Of a stretch of DNA of 43,084 nucleotides, positions 40,219 through 43,084 are shown piece after piece (the first letter of the stretch is position 1; each line of letters starts with the position of its first letter). A program made the position numbers and the translations under genes. Source of the stretch: an uncultured Faecalibacterium sp. (lineage in GTDB: Bacteria; Bacillota; Clostridia; Oscillospirales; Ruminococcaceae); the NCBI GenBank assembly GCA_900551435.1, contig URVW01000009.1, positions 1 to 43,084 on the forward strand, read 5' to 3'. A model generated the notes under the pieces. That model made no database searches. It had not been told where the DNA came from and worked only from the letters and a program-made list of their open reading frames with translations.

Positions 40219-40248
40219 GAAAGCACTCCGGTCGGCCGGGGTGCTTTT
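40219..40248 (+). terminator. Rho-independent terminator after rpoD
   Basis: AAAGCACTCCGG and CCGGGGTGCTTT pair around a TCGG loop; the T-run is TTTTCCTTT. It separates dnaG-rpoD from rpoB. Confidence 0.87.
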
Positions 40249-40420
40249 CCTTTACCCAAAACACAAGAGCCAACCTATACAAAATGCACAAGGGTGTTTT
40301 TGGTGAGAACGTGCAAAACTCAAAAATCAACCCCTAAAACACGCAAAGCTTACACGCTTCCGTGTGTACGATAAAAGCGGGGGCTTGACAAAAAAATCGG
40401 CCTGAAATGCGAAAAATGGC

Positions 40421-40449
40421 TTGACAACAAGGCTTTTAGGGTGTATAAT
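40421..40449 (+). promoter_or_regulatory. Consensus sigma-70 promoter of rpoB
   Basis: A perfect TTGACA (40421-40426), a 17-nt spacer and a perfect TATAAT (40444-40449). A second TTGACA at 40385-40390 has no good partner -10. The leader to the rpoB start is about 190 nt. The rest of 40209-40644 contains no gene. Confidence 0.9.
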
Positions 40450-40557
40450 GCATTAGTATCACATAATGGCCTAGTGCGCCAAAAAGGAAGCTTCGATTCG
40501 ACAGGCTGAACGGTCTGGAACGAAAAGTTTGTGAAAAACGCCGAACTTCCTTGGAGG

Positions 40558-40600
40558 ATACGGGTCGATTTATGTGTGTCTGCTCAAATTCGACCCGTAT
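40558..40600 (+). other. Hairpin in the rpoB leader RNA
   Basis: ATACGGGTCGA and TCGACCCGTAT form a perfect 11-bp stem with a 21-nt loop, 44 nt before the rpoB start codon. There is no T-run, so it is not a simple terminator. A longer pairing AAGGAAG / CTTCCTT (40484-40490 with 40545-40551) lies upstream. It may stabilise the mRNA or bind a protein; this is inference. Confidence 0.6.
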
Positions 40601-40644
40601 AACGCAACATCCGTAGAATATAAAAGTAAGGAGTGGTTGATTTT

Positions 40645-43084
40645 ATGATGAAAGTCAAGCCCGTAAAGCTCGGCAAAACCGAGCGCATGAGCTTCTCCCA
40701 CATCGACGAAGTCATCAGTATGCCGAACCTGATCGAGGTCCAGAAGAACTCTTATCAGTGGTTCCTGGACGAAGGCCTGAAGGAGGTCTTCCACGATATC
40801 GGCACGATTGAGGACTACACCGGCAATCTGGCACTGAGCTTCGTGGACTTCCGTCTGGATAAGGAACCGAAGTACAGCATCAAGGAGTGCAAGGAGCGCG
40901 ACGTGACCTACGCTGCCCCCCTGCGCGTGACGGCTCGTCTGCTGAACAAGGAGACTGGCGAGGTCAAGGATCAGGAGATCTTCATGGGTGATTTCCCCCT
41001 GATGACCGATGCCGGCACCTTCGTCATCAACGGTGCTGAGCGTGCGATCGTCAGCCAGCTGGTCCGTTCTCCCGGCGTATTCTACGGAGATGCCAAAGAT
41101 AAAGTCGGCAACGATCTGTACAGCGCGACCATGAACCCCAACCGCGGTGCATGGCTGGAGTACGAGACCGATGCTTCCAATGTATTCTATGTCCGCATCG
41201 ATAAGAACCGCAAGCTGCCCGTCACCGTGCTGTGCCGTGCGCTGGGTCTGTCCACCGATGAGGAGATCCTGAACTTCTTCGGCGATGACGAGCGCATCCT
41301 CGCCACGCTGGAAAAGGATACCACCAAGAACAAAGAAGAGGGCTTGCTGGAAGTCTACCGCAAGCTGCGCCCGGGCGAGCCTCCCACGGTCGAGTCCGCC
41401 ACCAGCCAGATCAACATGCTGTTCTTCGATCCGCGCCGCTACGACCTGTCTCGTTTCGGCCGCTACAAGATGAACAAAAAGCTGTCTCTGGCCCGCCGCA
41501 TCACCGGCTTCGTGGCTGCTGAGAACATCGTTGCTCCTTTGACCGGCGAGCTGATTGTCGAGGCCAACGGCAAGATCACCCGCGAGCTGGCTGAGAAGGC
41601 CGACAACGCTGGTGTCAACACCGTCGTTCTGCTCATCGAGGGCAAGAAGGTCAAGGTCATCACCAACGGCTGTGTCGATGCACAGGGCTTCTTCTCCTTC
41701 GACGTGAAGGAGTGCGGCATCAACGAGCGCTGCTCTTTTGAGGAGATCAAGAAGATCCTCGACACCACCTCTGATGTGGAAGAGCAGAAGGAGATGCTGC
41801 GCCGCAACCATGATCAGCTGATCGGCCGCACCGTCACCGTGCAGGACATCCTGTCCTCCATCAACTACCTCAACGGTCTGGGCCACGGCGTTGGCACGAC
41901 CGATGATATCGACCATCTGGGCAACCGCCGCATCCGCAGCGTCGGTGAGCTGCTGCAGAACCAGTTCCGCATCGGCTTCTCCCGCATGGAGCGCGTCATC
42001 CGCGAGCGCATGACCCTCCAGAGTCAGGACCAGAGCGTCATCACCCCGCAGGCACTGATCAACATCCGTCCTGTGGTCGCTGCCATCAAGGAGTTCTTTG
42101 GTTCTTCTCCGCTGTCTCAGTTCATGGACCAGAACAACCCGCTGGCTGAGCTGACCCACAAGCGCCGTCTGTCCGCCCTGGGCCCCGGCGGTCTGTCCCG
42201 TGACCGCGCAGGCTTCGAGGTCCGCGACGTTCACTACACCCACTACGGTCGTCTTTGCCCCATTGAGACCCCCGAAGGTCCCAACATCGGTCTGATCTCC
42301 TACTTGGCTACTTACGCCAAGATCAATAAGTACGGCTTTGTCGAGGCTCCCTACCGCAAGGTGGACAAGGCAACCGGCGTTGTCACCGACGAGGTCGTCT
42401 ATATGACCGCCGACGTCGAGGACGAGTACATCGTCGCACAGGCCAACGAGCCGCTGGACGAGAACAACCACTTTGTCCGTCCCCGCGTTTCCGGCCGTCA
42501 CCGCAACGACATCCAGGAGTTTGACGCTTCTCAGGTCGACTTCATGGACGTTTCTCCCCGTATGATGGTTTCCGTGGCTACCGCCTGCATCCCGTTCCTC
42601 GAGAACGACGACTGTAACCGTGCCCTGATGGGCTCTAACATGCAGCGTCAGGCTGTGCCTCTTATGGTCACCCAGCAGCCCATTGTCGCCACCGGTATGG
42701 AGTACAAGGCTGCTACCGACTCCGGCGTCTGCATTCTGGCAGCGCGCCCCGGCACCGTCGAGTATGTCGATGCCGAAAAGATCATCGTTCGCTGCGAGGA
42801 CGGCTCTGCCGACACCTACGAGTTGATCAAGTTCATGCGCTCCAACCAGGGCAACTGCAACAACCAGCGTCCCATCGTCGAGGTGGGCGACACCGTCAAG
42901 GAAGGCGATGTGCTGGCTGACGGTCCTGCCACCAAGAACGGCGAGATCAGCCTGGGCAAGAACGCGCTGGTCGGCTTTATGACATGGGAAGGCTACAACT
43001 ACGAGGACGCCGTTCTGCTGAACGAGAAGCTCGTGCGCGAGGACGTTTACACCTCCATCCACATCGAGGAGTACGAGACCGAAG
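40645..43084 (+). CDS. rpoB: RNA polymerase beta subunit RpoB, 3' end cut off
   Basis: The frame is open from ATG 40645 to the window edge, 813 codons of about 1200. The RBS is AAGGAG at 40628-40633. The start MMKVKPVKLGKTERMSFSHI is followed by the beta-subunit lobes: MTDAGTFVINGAERAIVSQL, RSPGVFYG, the rifampicin region SSPLSQFMDQNNPLAELTHK with RRLSALGPGGLSRDRAGFEV, and THYGRLCPIETPEGPNIGLI. The region SNMQRQAVPLM and YNYEDAVLLNEKLV follow near the edge. Residues of the rifampicin pocket look wild type. No rplJ-rplL genes precede it. Confidence 0.98.
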   Translation, partial: MMKVKPVKLGKTERMSFSHIDEVISMPNLIEVQKNSYQWFLDEGLKEVFHDIGTIEDYTGNLALSFVDFRLDKEPKYSIKECKERDVTYAAPLRVTARLLNKETGEVKDQEIFMGDFPLMTDAGTFVINGAERAIVSQLVRSPGVFYGDAKDKVGNDLYSATMNPNRGAWLEYETDASNVFYVRIDKNRKLPVTVLCRALGLSTDEEILNFFGDDERILATLEKDTTKNKEEGLLEVYRKLRPGEPPTVESATSQINMLFFDPRRYDLSRFGRYKMNKKLSLARRITGFVAAENIVAPLTGELIVEANGKITRELAEKADNAGVNTVVLLIEGKKVKVITNGCVDAQGFFSFDVKECGINERCSFEEIKKILDTTSDVEEQKEMLRRNHDQLIGRTVTVQDILSSINYLNGLGHGVGTTDDIDHLGNRRIRSVGELLQNQFRIGFSRMERVIRERMTLQSQDQSVITPQALINIRPVVAAIKEFFGSSPLSQFMDQNNPLAELTHKRRLSALGPGGLSRDRAGFEVRDVHYTHYGRLCPIETPEGPNIGLISYLATYAKINKYGFVEAPYRKVDKATGVVTDEVVYMTADVEDEYIVAQANEPLDENNHFVRPRVSGRHRNDIQEFDASQVDFMDVSPRMMVSVATACIPFLENDDCNRALMGSNMQRQAVPLMVTQQPIVATGMEYKAATDSGVCILAARPGTVEYVDAEKIIVRCEDGSADTYELIKFMRSNQGNCNNQRPIVEVGDTVKEGDVLADGPATKNGEISLGKNALVGFMTWEGYNYEDAVLLNEKLVREDVYTSIHIEEYETE

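Noticed and set aside
40385..40414. Second rpoB promoter at the first TTGACA
   Set aside because: No acceptable -10 hexamer at 16-18 nt; the site at 40421-40449 is a perfect match.
40570..43062. Open frame of 830 codons on the minus strand
   Set aside because: It lies antisense to rpoB, which has full family motifs; the composition (many Val, Leu, Asp, His) is that of a mirrored strand.
1..43084. CRISPR arrays, insertion sequences, prophage genes, tRNA and rRNA genes
   Set aside because: None were seen on either strand by reading; no transposase, integrase or tRNA-like cloverleaf was recognised.

Overview
The window is about 43 kb of high-GC (roughly 60% by eye), gene-dense bacterial chromosome from an anaerobic Gram-positive. 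The evidence is the anaerobic (cbi) cobalamin route, lipoproteins with Ser/Ala-rich linkers after the lipobox, strong AGGAGG-type ribosome binding sites and Firmicutes-type riboswitches. Gene content and style best fit the Oscillospiraceae/Ruminococcaceae, possibly Faecalibacterium or a close relative. The genus is inference; no rRNA gene is present.

Region 1 (1-7380, plus strand) is the end of a catabolic operon: two Opp/Dpp-type ABC ATPases (the first cut by the window edge), a CocE-like S15 hydrolase, an SGNH esterase, an AEC permease, a ROK kinase and a GH1 enzyme with the 6-phospho-beta-glucosidase signature, closed by a strong terminator. The ROK kinase and GH1 pair suggests ATP-dependent phosphorylation of an ABC-imported beta-glucoside followed by phospho-glycoside cleavage. 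Between 7321 and 7771 lie only a receiver-domain gene remnant and two terminators.

Region 2 (7772-31275, minus strand) is a 23-kb cofactor block. A promoter, a cobalamin riboswitch and a rho-independent terminator precede cbiK, here an exported lipoprotein cobaltochelatase. After a second terminator come a NEAT-like lipoprotein, a corrin/siderophore-type binding protein, a FecCD/BtuC permease, an ABC ATPase fused to CbiD, then cbiF, G, H, J, ET, A, cobT, cobU, cobS, a shortened cobU paralogue, a cobC-like phosphatase, cbiB, a cobD-like aminotransferase, cbiP and cbiC. Most junctions overlap by 4-8 nt. A TATAAT promoter then leads into molybdenum-cofactor genes: moeA-like, moaC, moaA and a MOSC-MogA fusion. 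A ~95-bp palindromic element sits between moeA and moaC. CbiL, a corrinoid adenosyltransferase, a cobalt importer and MoaD/MoaE are not in the window.

Region 3 (31290-35871) holds argG-purA-pyrB on the minus strand behind a near-consensus promoter, with a divergent LysR regulator. Region 4 (35872-36608) holds a strong promoter, a c-di-GMP-I (GEMM) riboswitch and a terminator, followed only by the C-terminal remnant of a CAP-domain protein. Region 5 (36609-43084, plus strand) is housekeeping: a YigZ-family protein, dnaG, rpoD and the first 813 codons of rpoB, which has its own consensus promoter and a structured leader.

The most unusual unit is the riboswitch-controlled surface module: exported CbiK, a NEAT-like protein, a binding protein, a permease and the ABC-CbiD fusion. 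It suggests a link between tetrapyrrole or corrinoid capture outside the cell and cobalamin synthesis inside it.
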